Shown: one piece after another, positions 27,943-36,554 of the stretch
How the letters are laid out: every line of letters starts with the position of its first letter
Numbering within the stretch: position 1 is the first letter of the stretch
NCBI GenBank assembly: GCA_963775335.1
Contig: CAVZIJ010000002.1
Span: forward strand, 434,001 to 498,000
Reading direction: 5' to 3'
Length of the DNA stretch: 64,000 nucleotides
Source: CAVQCX01 sp963775335
GTDB lineage: Bacteria; Pseudomonadota; Gammaproteobacteria; Chromatiales; Chromatiaceae
Translations under genes and position numbers: made by a program
Notes under the pieces: generated by a model
What the model was told of the DNA's origin: nothing
Databases searched by the model: none
The model's input: the letters and a program-made list of their open reading frames with translations, nothing else

Positions 27943-28269
27943 TCAACCGGACCGGCCGGCTCCCTGTACCGCAGTCCCGGTGGAAGCCTCGTCGCGCACA
28001 GTCGCTGCCGCCGGCTCGGTGCGGTTGGCGGCCCTGCGACGCGCGGCGGGTGTCGATCCCTCCGCCGGTCGTGCCACGACCACGCGGTCGCGGCCCGCGG
28101 CCTTGGCCGCATAGAGCGCCTCATCGGCGGAACGCACCAGGTCCTCGAGCGTAACCGCCGCGGCCTCGGGATGGGCCGCCACCCCGACGCTGAGGGTCAC
28201 TCGCAGCAAGGGCGCCCCCACGGGAATCGGGGGCTCCGAGACCCGCCGGCGCAGCCGCTCCCCGATCAT
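27943..28269 (-). pseudogene. C-terminal stub of a GGDEF (diguanylate cyclase) domain
   Basis: The 108-residue frame has only the end of a GGDEF domain: RVTLSVGVAAHPEAA and LVRSADEALYAAKAAGRDRV, followed by a low-complexity tail. The GG(D/E)EF active-site loop and any sensor domain are absent. The coding similarity ends at 28269, directly beside a REP-like hairpin (28270-28291), which seems to mark the breakpoint. No activity is expected. Confidence 0.75.
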
Positions 28270-28291
28270 CGCGAGCTGGAGCTCGTCCTAC
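28270..28291. repeat. Solitary REP-like hairpin (GTAGGACGAGCTCC type)
   Basis: On the minus strand GTAGGACGAGCTCC is followed by AGCTCGCG. It is close to the copy at 44315-44337 and starts with the GTAG foot. It abuts the truncated GGDEF stub. Confidence 0.65.
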
Positions 28292-28342
28292 GGAGACCCC
28301 GGCCCTGATCGCGGCAGGAACACCGCTCCCACCGATACAGAC

Positions 28343-30280
28343 CTAATCGGCCTCGGCAATGCCGTCGAGCTGGCGGGCGCAACGGATGTGCAGCGCGAAT
28401 TCGGCGTCCAGCGGGAACGCCTGGGAGGAGATCCACACTTGGCTGAGCTCGTCACTGAGGCGCGGCAACACCTTGATCGACGTGCGCGTGCGCTCGTCGT
28501 CGAAAAACGCGAACGGCTCGTCGAGAAACACGAACTGTTTGCCCAGCGCGGTGCTGTTGACCAGCTCCTGGGCGAGCGCGAGGCGAAGCGCGAGCATGAT
28601 CTGGCGCTGGGTGCCGCTGGAGATCTCGTCGAGATCCATGTAATCGCGCTTCTCGTTGGAGAACACCCGGACCTGCAGGTCCTCGTCGATCTGCAGGTGC
28701 TCGTAGCGCCCGTCGGTGAACAACGGCAGCGTGCGCCCGACCAGATTGCGCAGCTCGTGATTGAAGCGCTGGGACATGCTGCGGCTCGCCCCGGCAAGCA
28801 GCTCCCGGGAAAGCTCACGCAGATCCACCCGCCGGCGATACCCCGCGACCGTGGCATGCAGATCGGTCTGCACGCCGTGCAGCCGCTCGGCCCGCGCCAG
28901 GCGGTCCTTCTCCAGCTCGATGGCCTGGTCCAGACGCACCACCCGGCCCTGGCAGATCCGGACGCTGTGGCGCAAGGAGGCCAGCTCGGCGCTCACGAGG
29001 TCCCGCACCTCCGACTCGCCGGCCCGACATTCGGCGATGCGCGACCGGGTCAGGGTGTACCGGTGATCCGGGACCGGCTCGGCCCGCGCTGGCTCGGCCA
29101 CTGCCTCTTCGGCACGGCTCTCCGCTTCTTCTACCAGCTCGCTGTCGTCCACCTCGCCGTCGGGCGACAGCTCGGTCAACGGCCCGGTGGCGGCGCGCGA
29201 CTCGGCCTCGCCGGCGCCCCCCGCCAGTGCCCACGGAACCGCGTCGAGCTGCTCGACCAAAGCGGGGCCTGCCTGGGAGAGCCGGGAAATGCGGCCCTTG
29301 AGCCGCACGCTGCGGACGATCAGCAGCAGCCCGACCAGGCCAAAGGCCGCACCCGCGTAGGCCAGCATCGGCACTTGATCGGCACTCCAGCCCGGCACCT
29401 CGAGTCTGAGCATGCGGGCCAGGAGCTCGCTGTAAGGATGGTCGGGGATCTGGGTCAGCGCGGCCCAGGCGCCGCCCAGGCCGGCGGCGAGGACCAGGAC
29501 CAGAAGCCCGAGCAGAATGCTGGAGCGACGGGCGGCCGCCGCCTTGCGAATGACCGGAAGCGTATCCCGGTAGTCGGTGCCCGCCTGCTCCAGGGCGCCC
29601 ATCTGGGCCTCGATACCGGCGCATTCCTCGGCCCCGGCCTGCCGGCTGGCCGCCAGACCCACCAGACGGCCGTCCTCGACGGCCAGGTCCGCGAGCTGGC
29701 GCCCGATGTCGGAGATATCGGCTTCGGCGTCGTTGATGGCACGCTGCGCTTCGTTGATCTCCGCGGCGATCTCGCCGCCCACGTATTCCAGCGCCGCGAT
29801 TCCCGCCATCGATTTGACCGTGTGGCTGTGCGGATGGGGCGTGGTGATCTCGCGCTGCGCAAGATAAAAGGAATCGACGAACTCGTCGAAATCGAAGCCG
29901 ATGAGATCGTAGAGCGCCTCGTCGACCGGGCCGACGCCGCGCGCGAGCGGCGCCCCTTCCTTGCCAACCTCATTGAGCCGGGCACTGTGATTGCCGTCGT
30001 TGTCGAGGAATCGGGCGACCTCGTAGTGGCCCCGCCCATCGACCTGGAAGCTGCAGCTGACCTGGCAGCTCGTTTCGCCCCAGCGGATGACCTTGTCGAG
30101 ATCGTCAGGGCCGAGCGAGAAGGTACGGCCGAACAGCGCGAAACAGAGCGTCTCGCCGATCGTGCTCTTGCCGGATTCGTTCTGACCGCTGACGGCGATC
30201 ATGCCCTGTAAGGGCAGATCCTGCAGCTCCAAGCTGGCGTACTTGAGGACGTTCTTTGCGGACAGATCGGTGATGATCAT
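28343..30280 (-). CDS. Membrane-spanning Rad50/SbcC-like ABC-class ATPase
   Basis: The product is 645 residues. Walker A is SGQNESGKST (about 31-40); the signature motif is DEISSGTQRQ (551-560); Walker B is FVFLDEPFAFFDD (583-595). This is the head of an SMC/Rad50-type ATPase. Instead of a long coiled coil it has two hydrophobic segments, about 254-275 and 305-324, then a charged, Glu-rich linker (370-405) and a short coiled coil (430-480). It should sit in the inner membrane with its ATPase head in the cytoplasm. No metallophosphoesterase (SbcD-like) gene lies beside it. Its stop is followed by the GGDEF stub; its start overlaps the small upstream gene by one base. Function unknown. Confidence 0.78.
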   Translation of the reverse strand: MIITDLSAKNVLKYASLELQDLPLQGMIAVSGQNESGKSTIGETLCFALFGRTFSLGPDDLDKVIRWGETSCQVSCSFQVDGRGHYEVARFLDNDGNHSARLNEVGKEGAPLARGVGPVDEALYDLIGFDFDEFVDSFYLAQREITTPHPHSHTVKSMAGIAALEYVGGEIAAEINEAQRAINDAEADISDIGRQLADLAVEDGRLVGLAASRQAGAEECAGIEAQMGALEQAGTDYRDTLPVIRKAAAARRSSILLGLLVLVLAAGLGGAWAALTQIPDHPYSELLARMLRLEVPGWSADQVPMLAYAGAAFGLVGLLLIVRSVRLKGRISRLSQAGPALVEQLDAVPWALAGGAGEAESRAATGPLTELSPDGEVDDSELVEEAESRAEEAVAEPARAEPVPDHRYTLTRSRIAECRAGESEVRDLVSAELASLRHSVRICQGRVVRLDQAIELEKDRLARAERLHGVQTDLHATVAGYRRRVDLRELSRELLAGASRSMSQRFNHELRNLVGRTLPLFTDGRYEHLQIDEDLQVRVFSNEKRDYMDLDEISSGTQRQIMLALRLALAQELVNSTALGKQFVFLDEPFAFFDDERTRTSIKVLPRLSDELSQVWISSQAFPLDAEFALHIRCARQLDGIAEAD

Positions 30281-30474
30281 CAGGCGTCCTCTCCGACCAA
30301 GGCGCGCAACTTGCGGTTGACGATCTCCACGGCCGCGTCGAAGGCCTCTTCGTCGAAGGGCTCGCCGCTGTTGCGCTGCCGATCCTTCTCCTCCGTGCAG
30401 AAGGCGAAGAAGTCCTGCACGGGTCCCTGCAGCTCCGAGAAGCCGAGGGGCTTGCTGTCGGTCTGTCCTGCCAT
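30280..30474 (-). CDS. Small acidic protein coupled to the Rad50-like ATPase
   Basis: The product is 64 residues from the ATG at 30474 (MAGQTDSKPLGF); GGGAGG lies six bases upstream. An ATG at 30480 directly abuts that site and is less likely. The protein is acidic and predicted helical (DEEAFDAAVEIVNRKLRALV). Its TGA overlaps the ATPase ATG as TGATG, so the two are translationally coupled. I do not recognise the family. A regulatory or adaptor subunit of the ATPase is inferred from coupling only. Confidence 0.65.
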   Translation of the reverse strand: MAGQTDSKPLGFSELQGPVQDFFAFCTEEKDRQRNSGEPFDEEAFDAAVEIVNRKLRALVGEDA

Positions 30475-30548
30475 GCGCATCCTCCCGTATCGAGCGCCAG
30501 CTCCGGCGAGCCGCGGTGCCTCAGAGTATCGCAAAGTTCGCGCCTAGG

Positions 30549-32375
30549 TCACGGGGCCGGATCAAGGATGCGGAATTGGACGGCCTGCTCCGGTAGGTCG
30601 ACCTGCCGCACGCTCAGCCCAACCCTCGCATCGAGCCCGAGATTCGCCCGCGACCGGATGCGCGTCTCCATGGCCAGCGCGGGGATGAGGACCGTGAGCT
30701 TGCGATCGTCCGCGTCCACCACCTGGGCCTCGCCGCGCCAGCCCGGATGCCGGCTCAGATAGACCAGCTTCCAATGCTGGTTGGAGAGGCGCTCGGCCTT
30801 GCGCACGGTGCCGCTCATCGCCTCGGCCGCGGCGATGCGCTCGCCCAGGACGGGCGCCCCCAGCACCTCGCGGCCGAGCACGCTGGCCCGGATCTGCTGG
30901 TGTACGAGCAGATCGGCATAACGGCGCAGCGGGCTGGTCGCGCGGGCGTAGGCCTCCAGTCCGAGCCCCGCGTGGGGGGCCTGGAAGAGGCTCGCCTGAC
31001 TGGGCTTGAACAGGCGTCGGTAGGCGTACATCTGCGAGAGGCTGGCCGGGGTGCGGCACTCATCCGGTGGGGCCTGAGTGGCAAACGGGATGGGCAACCC
31101 GCGCTCCAGGGCGAACCGCGCCGCCGCCTCGCCGGCCATCAACATGGCGTCGGTCACCATCTCGCGGCTACGCAGGCGCGGCAGCGGGCGGATGTGCACT
31201 TCGCCCCCGACGACGCGGACGCTCACCTCGGGCAGGTCGAGCGTGGACGCCCCTCCCTCGAGGCGGCGCTCCCGGAACCTCCGGGTCAGCGACTGGATCC
31301 TGGCGAAGGGGGCCTCGCTCAATCGCTCTTCGGCCTGGGCGTAGGTCAGGCGCGTGACCCGAGCCCAGCTGGGGCGGATCTCGACGTCCACCACCCGCCC
31401 GTCGGCATCGAGCCCCATCCCGAAGGACAGCGCCGGGGAGACCTCGGCGAGCCCCAGGCCCAGCCGGCGCGTGACCTCCTCGGGCAGCATGGGCACGATC
31501 CGCTCGGGCAGGTAGAGGTTGGCCGAGCGGGCCCGCGCCTCCGAGTCCACCGCACCGCCCGGGGCCACCAGCGCGGCCACGTCGGCGACGTGCACCCAGA
31601 GCCGATCGCCGTCGATGCTCAGGGCATCGTCCGGGTCCTCGTTGCCCTCGTCGTCGACCGCGAAGGCGGGCAGATGGGTGAGATCGAGGCGGGGGTCCTC
31701 CGGCAGATCGGGAACGCCCAGATCGGGCGCCGCCAGGCCCACCGAGAGCCGCCCCGGATGAGGGTTGTGGGTCGACTCCCAGAACGCGACCGCAACCAGC
31801 AGCCGGTGGGCCCCCTCCGGGGTCTCGGGATAACCCAGCGCCCGCATGATCCGGCTGCTGTCGCTGCGGGCGTAGGCGAGGCGCTCGACCTCGGCCAGGG
31901 CGTCCCGATCCGACGGGTCGATCCGGCCGGCGCGCAGCCTCTGCAGCAGCCCATCCCAGGCCGACTCGGCGGCGGCCTTGGCCTCGCGGGCCGCACGGTC
32001 CGCCTGGACCCTCGCAGCAGACCGCGTCTGGATGGCATCGGGCGATCCCTCGAAGTAGAGTCCGTCGGCGACCAGCTCCCAGGCAGCCCAGGCGCTGGCC
32101 GGTGTGTAATCGCCGTACACCAGCTCGGCGAGCTCCCGGATCTGGGTGCCGGCGCCCTCCAGCAGGGCCCAGGCTTCGTCCACCGCTCCGCCCCCGACGT
32201 GCAGGTCGCCCAGGCCTCCGACCGGACCGGGATGAAGGAGACTGACGTCGCGGTCGCGGACCCGCTTGACCTTGCCGCTCTCCAGCTCGATCTCGATCTT
32301 GTCGGTCACGGCGATCACCCGCGCAGGGCGGGTCTTGTAGAGCACGAGGCTGCCGTTCGATAAGGTCGAGGCCAT
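30549..32375 (-). CDS. RNase II/R family (RNB domain) exoribonuclease
   Basis: The product is 608 residues from the ATG at 32375 (MASTLSNGSLVLYKTRPARV); the longer open frame upstream is not conserved. The RNB catalytic acidic motif is visible in DDEGNEDPDDALSIDGDRLW, followed by VHVADVAALV. NLYLPERIVPMLPEEVTRRL and ATSPLRRYADLLVHQQI are diagnostic of the family. The C-terminal 90 residues are S1/OB-like. It would degrade RNA 3' to 5' in the cytoplasm. It is shorter than RNase R and divergent in the N-terminal cold-shock region, close to the RNase II-like group. Confidence 0.88.
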   Translation of the reverse strand: MASTLSNGSLVLYKTRPARVIAVTDKIEIELESGKVKRVRDRDVSLLHPGPVGGLGDLHVGGGAVDEAWALLEGAGTQIRELAELVYGDYTPASAWAAWELVADGLYFEGSPDAIQTRSAARVQADRAAREAKAAAESAWDGLLQRLRAGRIDPSDRDALAEVERLAYARSDSSRIMRALGYPETPEGAHRLLVAVAFWESTHNPHPGRLSVGLAAPDLGVPDLPEDPRLDLTHLPAFAVDDEGNEDPDDALSIDGDRLWVHVADVAALVAPGGAVDSEARARSANLYLPERIVPMLPEEVTRRLGLGLAEVSPALSFGMGLDADGRVVDVEIRPSWARVTRLTYAQAEERLSEAPFARIQSLTRRFRERRLEGGASTLDLPEVSVRVVGGEVHIRPLPRLRSREMVTDAMLMAGEAAARFALERGLPIPFATQAPPDECRTPASLSQMYAYRRLFKPSQASLFQAPHAGLGLEAYARATSPLRRYADLLVHQQIRASVLGREVLGAPVLGERIAAAEAMSGTVRKAERLSNQHWKLVYLSRHPGWRGEAQVVDADDRKLTVLIPALAMETRIRSRANLGLDARVGLSVRQVDLPEQAVQFRILDPAP

Positions 32376-32602
32376 GGTCGCGGGGGGCAAGGGCGATTGC
32401 GGGGGTGCGTATGATACCCTCTGCGCCGTCCCAGGGAACCACCCGAACCTCGTGGCGCCCGCCAAAGTCGCGTTCCCGGATTCCGTTTCCGTTCATCCGG
32501 GCTACGGCAGGGGTCAAGAACGCGCTCCCGGCTTGACGTACGGGCTCGCGGCCCCCAGCATTCTTGCAGCCATAGAACCGCCTTTCAGAGAAGCCGCCGA
32601 TC

Positions 32603-33634
32603 ATGAGCCCAGAGTGGAAAGAATTCCTCGAGAGCCGCGCCGCCCGGATCGACGAGGACGGCGGCGTCCGTTTCGACGACAGCACCGAGCCGCCCGCGTG
32701 CGCGCTCTTCGACCTGTCTCATCTGGGTCTGATCGCGGTGGAAGGACCGGAGGCCGTGAGCTTCCTGCAGGGGCAGATCACCCAGGATGCCACCCAGGTA
32801 ACGGAGGGGCGCAGCCTGATGGCCAGCCACTGCAGCCCCAAGGGGCGGATGCTCGCCAGCTTCCGGCTGTTGCGTAGAGGCGAGGCGATTTACCTGCAGC
32901 TGCCGGTTGAGCTGCTGGCGTCCGTTCTCAAGCGGTTGAGGATGTACGTACTCAGGGCGAAGGCCGAGCTGCGCGACGCCAGCGAGGAATTGATCCGCAT
33001 CGGTCTCAGCGGCGACTGCGCGCCGGATCTGCTCGCCCGGCAGATCGGTGCCGTGCCCTCGAGCCCCAACGAGGTTACCCGCAGCGGCGAGCTCAGCTGC
33101 CTGCGCATCCCCGACCCGACGCCAAGGTTCGAGCTGGTGGGGCCCATCGAGCCGATCCGCCGCCTCTGGGAGGCACTGGATGGCCCCGCGACGCCGATCG
33201 AGCCGGGGTACTGGGCGCTGCTGGACATCCGCGCGGGCCTGCCCACGGTGCGCCCGGAGACCGTCGAGGCCTTCGTGCCCCAGATGGCGAACTTGCAGCT
33301 GCTGGACGGGGTGAGCTTCCGCAAGGGCTGCTACACCGGACAGGAGGTGGTGGCCCGAATGCAGTACCTCGGCAAGCTCAAGCGGCGCATGTATCTCGCC
33401 CACACCGAGCCCGGGACCGCACCCCGGGCCGGGGACGAGCTGTTCGCCGCCGGCAGCGTCTCGGGCCAGGGCGCAGGGCGCGTGGTGGACGCCGGGCCGA
33501 CCCCCGAAGGGGGCTATGACCTGCTCGCGGTGGTGGAGATCCTGAGCGCCGAGGCCGATGACGTGCACCTGCGCGCCCCGGACGGACCCCGGCTGAGCTT
33601 CAGGCCGCTGCCCTACGGGTTTGACAACGCCTGA
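32603..33634 (+). CDS. ygfZ: YgfZ/GcvT-domain folate-dependent Fe-S protein repair factor
   Basis: The product is 343 residues. The signature K-G-C-Y-T-G-Q-E is at about 241-248 (Cys243), followed by VVARMQYLGKLKRRMY. The N-terminus (LFDLSHLGLIAVEGPEAVSFLQGQ) is the aminomethyltransferase-like fold. YgfZ supports iron-sulfur enzymes under oxidative stress. The gene is divergent from the RNase gene; 227 bp between them must hold both promoters. It ends 84 bp from the convergent receiver gene. Confidence 0.9.
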   Translation: MSPEWKEFLESRAARIDEDGGVRFDDSTEPPACALFDLSHLGLIAVEGPEAVSFLQGQITQDATQVTEGRSLMASHCSPKGRMLASFRLLRRGEAIYLQLPVELLASVLKRLRMYVLRAKAELRDASEELIRIGLSGDCAPDLLARQIGAVPSSPNEVTRSGELSCLRIPDPTPRFELVGPIEPIRRLWEALDGPATPIEPGYWALLDIRAGLPTVRPETVEAFVPQMANLQLLDGVSFRKGCYTGQEVVARMQYLGKLKRRMYLAHTEPGTAPRAGDELFAAGSVSGQGAGRVVDAGPTPEGGYDLLAVVEILSAEADDVHLRAPDGPRLSFRPLPYGFDNA

Positions 33635-33747
33635 GTCAGACAGGCTGGGCCGACTCGGGTTCGGCGGGATGCGCTTTTTCGGCGGGATGCGCTTCGCTTT
33701 CCCGCCCTACGGGCTGAGTCAGGCAGGCGGGGCCGACTCGGGTTCGG
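33635..33747. repeat. REP-like palindromes flanked by a 33-bp direct repeat
   Basis: A full palindrome of the second family (GGCGGGATGCGCTTCGCTTT then CCCGCCCTAC, 33681-33710) follows a partial copy (33663-33680). On both sides lies nearly the same 33-base sequence, CTGAGTCAGACAGGCTGGGC at 33631-33650 and its variant at 33713-33732, each continuing into GACTCGGGTTCGGC. The right copy is the 3' end of the receiver gene. The palindrome therefore seems to have come with a small duplication. Confidence 0.7.
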
Positions 33748-34204
33748 CAACGGCCGGCAGGAACAACCCTTCGATCGCCCGGCGCAGCTCCTCTTCGGGC
33801 ACCGGCTTGCGCAGGAAGACGAAGTCTTCGCGCACGTTGCGGTATTGCCGGATCTCGTTCTCGCCGTAGGCGCTGATCAGGATCGACGGGATGGCGGTGG
33901 AGGCCTTGATCGAGTAAGCGGCGATCACCCCGTCGATATCGCCGCGGATGCGGATATCCATCAGCACCAGGTCCGGGCGCTCCCCCAGAGAGACCTTGAT
34001 CGCCGATTCGCCGTTGTCGACGACCCCGATCACCCGATGGCCCATCACCTCGACGGTCTGCTGAAGGTACATGGCACCGATCGCCTCATCTTCCACGATG
34101 AGGATGCGTAACTGCCGGGCTTGCGATTCGGACAAACGTCGGTCTCCCCGATCGGTCAGGGCCCTCGCCTGCAATCGGCGGGCCTCAATCGATTCATTTG
34201 CCAC
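33719..34204 (-). CDS. Stand-alone response regulator receiver protein
   Basis: The product is 161 residues. The receiver domain is complete: RILIVEDEAIGAMYL (acidic pocket), LVLMDIRIRG (phospho-acceptor Asp in the LMD motif), SILISAYG and FLRKPVPEEEL (conserved Lys). There is no output domain. About 30 basic residues precede the domain, so a later start is possible. No histidine kinase is encoded nearby. It follows ccmI on the same strand with 46 bp between them. It probably passes a signal by protein contact. Confidence 0.85.
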   Translation of the reverse strand: MANESIEARRLQARALTDRGDRRLSESQARQLRILIVEDEAIGAMYLQQTVEVMGHRVIGVVDNGESAIKVSLGERPDLVLMDIRIRGDIDGVIAAYSIKASTAIPSILISAYGENEIRQYRNVREDFVFLRKPVPEEELRRAIEGLFLPAVAEPESAPPA

Positions 34205-34250
34205 AATCCCGGCCAGCGCCCGGCGCTCCGCGCGAAAACCCAGGCGCCCC

Positions 34251-35540
34251 TCAGGGCACCGCCTGGGAGATCACCAGCGCCAGCGGCCCGGATTGGTCGC
34301 GCCCCACGGTAACCGGATCGCTCTGCAAGTCACCGCTCGAGGCAATGGGCTGCCCCGACTTGGAGATCCGCGCGGTCACGCTCACCTGATCGAACTTGGA
34401 CAGGCGCATGGCCGGCATCATCGCCATCGAATCGTCCAAGGTCACTGTGAGCGGCAGATCCGAGACCTTCTTTCGCGCCACTGCCAGGGGCATCGGCGGA
34501 CCGCTGACCGCCCGCGCGAACACGAACAGGGTGTCGGAGGGGCTCACGCGCCCCGAAAGCGACTGATCCAGGCTGACCTTCACCGTAATCGAGCGCCCCC
34601 CGGCCGAGGCCGGTGTCCCCGGGCCGGGGGACATGGCGGCAGGTGCCGCTTCGGCGAGCTTGAGATCCGAAACCGGGCGCCCGAGCTTGGTCTGGACCGC
34701 CTCCATCATGGTGCGAACCTCTTTCTGGGAATCCGCGTCGGACGCAACCAGCGGGTAAAGCTTCTTCCAGTAATCGAGGGCCTGCTCGAGATTGCCGCTC
34801 TGCTCGGCCGCCATCCCGGCGAGCCAGAGCGCGGTGGGGTCGTTCGGGGTCTGCTTGAGGACCTTTGCGACCAGCTCGGCGGGGCGGCCGGCCATGTCTC
34901 CGTTCTGGGTCATGGCCAGGGAATCGGCGAGCGCAACCATGACCTTGGGGTTATCGCCTACCACGGAGAGGACCTTCTCGTACGCCTTCACGGCGTCGGC
35001 GTAGCGATGCATGGTGCTATAGGTACGCCCCAGCAGATACCAGCCGCTGGGGTCGTTCGGATTCGCCTTGAGCTTCTCTTCGAGCTTGCCGACCAGCTCC
35101 TCGATGGGGGGGAGACCCTCGCCGTTGTGTGCCAGCATCGGTGCCTCGTCCGCGCCGGCACCGGGACCGCTCTTATCCATGTACTGCGGAGCGCCCAGGG
35201 CCAGATAGAGACCGATCGCGACGAGGGGCACCAAGACGAGGAGCCCTCCTGTGGTCAGCCGCCCGGGCAAGGAGGAGCCATGCACGGCCCCGGAGCTGCT
35301 CCCGTCCAGGTCGCTCAGCAGGGTCTGCTCGAGCTCGATCTTCTCCTGGTCGAAAGTCTCATCGGAAAGCTCGCCCCGCTGGTGCTCGGCCTGCAGCTCC
35401 GCCAGGCGCTCCCGGGCAATGCGCACGTTCTGCTGGTTCCGGTCAAGCCCGCGCAGGTTACGCCGACGCAGCAGGGCCGCGGCGAGCAGACCGAGAACCG
35501 CCACGAGCATGGCGGCGACGATAGACCAGAATGCACTCAT
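34251..35540 (-). CDS. ccmI: Cytochrome c maturation protein CcmI
   Basis: The product is 429 residues. Two N-terminal hydrophobic segments (MSAFWSIVAAMLVAVLGLLAA and a second at about 95-115) flank a cytoplasmic helical loop (ARERLAELQAEHQRGELSDE). A periplasmic TPR region follows (WYLLGRTYSTMHRYADAVKAYE). The C-terminal domain is beta-rich. CcmI delivers apocytochrome c to the CcmF/CcmH heme lyase. Its start overlaps the end of ccmH by 4 bp. Confidence 0.9.
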   Translation of the reverse strand: MSAFWSIVAAMLVAVLGLLAAALLRRRNLRGLDRNQQNVRIARERLAELQAEHQRGELSDETFDQEKIELEQTLLSDLDGSSSGAVHGSSLPGRLTTGGLLVLVPLVAIGLYLALGAPQYMDKSGPGAGADEAPMLAHNGEGLPPIEELVGKLEEKLKANPNDPSGWYLLGRTYSTMHRYADAVKAYEKVLSVVGDNPKVMVALADSLAMTQNGDMAGRPAELVAKVLKQTPNDPTALWLAGMAAEQSGNLEQALDYWKKLYPLVASDADSQKEVRTMMEAVQTKLGRPVSDLKLAEAAPAAMSPGPGTPASAGGRSITVKVSLDQSLSGRVSPSDTLFVFARAVSGPPMPLAVARKKVSDLPLTVTLDDSMAMMPAMRLSKFDQVSVTARISKSGQPIASSGDLQSDPVTVGRDQSGPLALVISQAVP

Positions 35541-36004
35541 GACTTGGGCTCTTCGTCCGTTGCTTCAAGAAGGCGGGCGGCGCGCTGCAGCTCCGCAGGA
35601 GACGGGCCGGCGGTGCCGCTGCCGGTGTGCCGGCGAGCCACCCTGAGCAGCACGACGACCCCGATCACCAGCAGGATGAAGGGGCCCAGCCAGAGCACCG
35701 ACGTCTCCAGATCGAAGGGCGGGCGATACAGCACGAAATCGCCGTAGCGAGCGACCATATAGTCCAGGATCTCCTTCTCACTCTGTCCCGCAGTCACCAT
35801 CTGGTAGGTCTTGCGCCGCAGATCCCCCGCCAGCTCGGCATTGGAGGCGGCAATGTTCTCGTTCTGACAGACGGTACAGCGCAGCTCGTGGGTCAGCCGA
35901 TTGTAAAGGGCCTCGTGCTCCGGGCTGGAGAACGTCCAGACATCTATCCCCGCCTGAGCAACAGAGGCGAAGAAGAACAGCAAAATCAACCATCGGGGTC
36001 TCAT
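35537..36004 (-). CDS. ccmH: Cytochrome c maturation thiol-reductase CcmH
   Basis: The product is 155 residues with a signal peptide (MRPRWLILLFFFASVAQA). The redox motif is LRCTVCQNENIAASN (CTVC), and YGDFVLYRPPFDLETSVLW precedes the single C-terminal membrane helix. It keeps the CXXCH cysteines of apocytochrome c reduced for heme attachment. It lies between ccmG and ccmI with overlaps or near-overlaps. Confidence 0.93.
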   Translation of the reverse strand: MRPRWLILLFFFASVAQAGIDVWTFSSPEHEALYNRLTHELRCTVCQNENIAASNAELAGDLRRKTYQMVTAGQSEKEILDYMVARYGDFVLYRPPFDLETSVLWLGPFILLVIGVVVLLRVARRHTGSGTAGPSPAELQRAARLLEATDEEPKS

Positions 36005-36005
36005 T

Positions 36006-36554
36006 TCAGCTCTCGCCCTCCAGGCGTCGGATCAGCGGGGCGACCTGGCTCTCCCAGACCTCGGGCGTCACGGCACCGATCACCTTGTGCCGGATCACCC
36101 CCTTTTTGTCGATCACGAAGGTCTCGGGGGCACCGTACACACCGAGATTCATCACTGCATCGCTGTGGGGGTCGACCCCGATCGCCACGTAGGGGTTGCC
36201 CGCCCGGTGCAGCATGTCCTTGGCGTCTGCGTCCTGGTCCCGCCAGTCGATCCCGACGATCACCACCTTGTGCTGTTGCGCCAGGTCGCTGAGGAAGCCT
36301 TGCTCCCGCCAGCACTCCTGGCACCAGGAGCCCCAGACATTGAGCAGCCAGACCCGCCCTTTGTACTGGGCCGCACTGACCGTACTGGTCGGATCGAGCA
36401 GCTGCCGCAGCTTGAAATTCGGCACCGGCTTGCCGATGAGCACCGAGGGCAGCTTGCGGGCAAAACCCGGATCGCGCCCCGCCATGAAGATGCCGCCGGC
36501 GAGCAGTGCGGCCACGAGCAGGAAGCCGATGAAGACACCCCAACGCTTCATCAA
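36006..36554 (-). CDS. ccmG: Periplasmic thioredoxin CcmG/DsbE
   Basis: The product is 182 residues. It has an N-terminal anchor (VFIGFLLVAALLAGGIFMA), the active site NVWGSWCQECWREQ (WCQEC) and the cis-Pro loop GVYGAPETFVIDKKG. It passes electrons to CcmH or directly to apocytochrome c. Its start overlaps the ccmF stop by 4 bp. Confidence 0.93.
   Translation of the reverse strand: MMKRWGVFIGFLLVAALLAGGIFMAGRDPGFARKLPSVLIGKPVPNFKLRQLLDPTSTVSAAQYKGRVWLLNVWGSWCQECWREQGFLSDLAQQHKVVIVGIDWRDQDADAKDMLHRAGNPYVAIGVDPHSDAVMNLGVYGAPETFVIDKKGVIRHKVIGAVTPEVWESQVAPLIRRLEGES

Noticed and set aside
28388..30211. Long plus-strand open frame opposite the Rad50-like ATPase
   Set aside because: It is a shadow frame caused by high GC. 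The minus-strand product has complete Walker and signature motifs.
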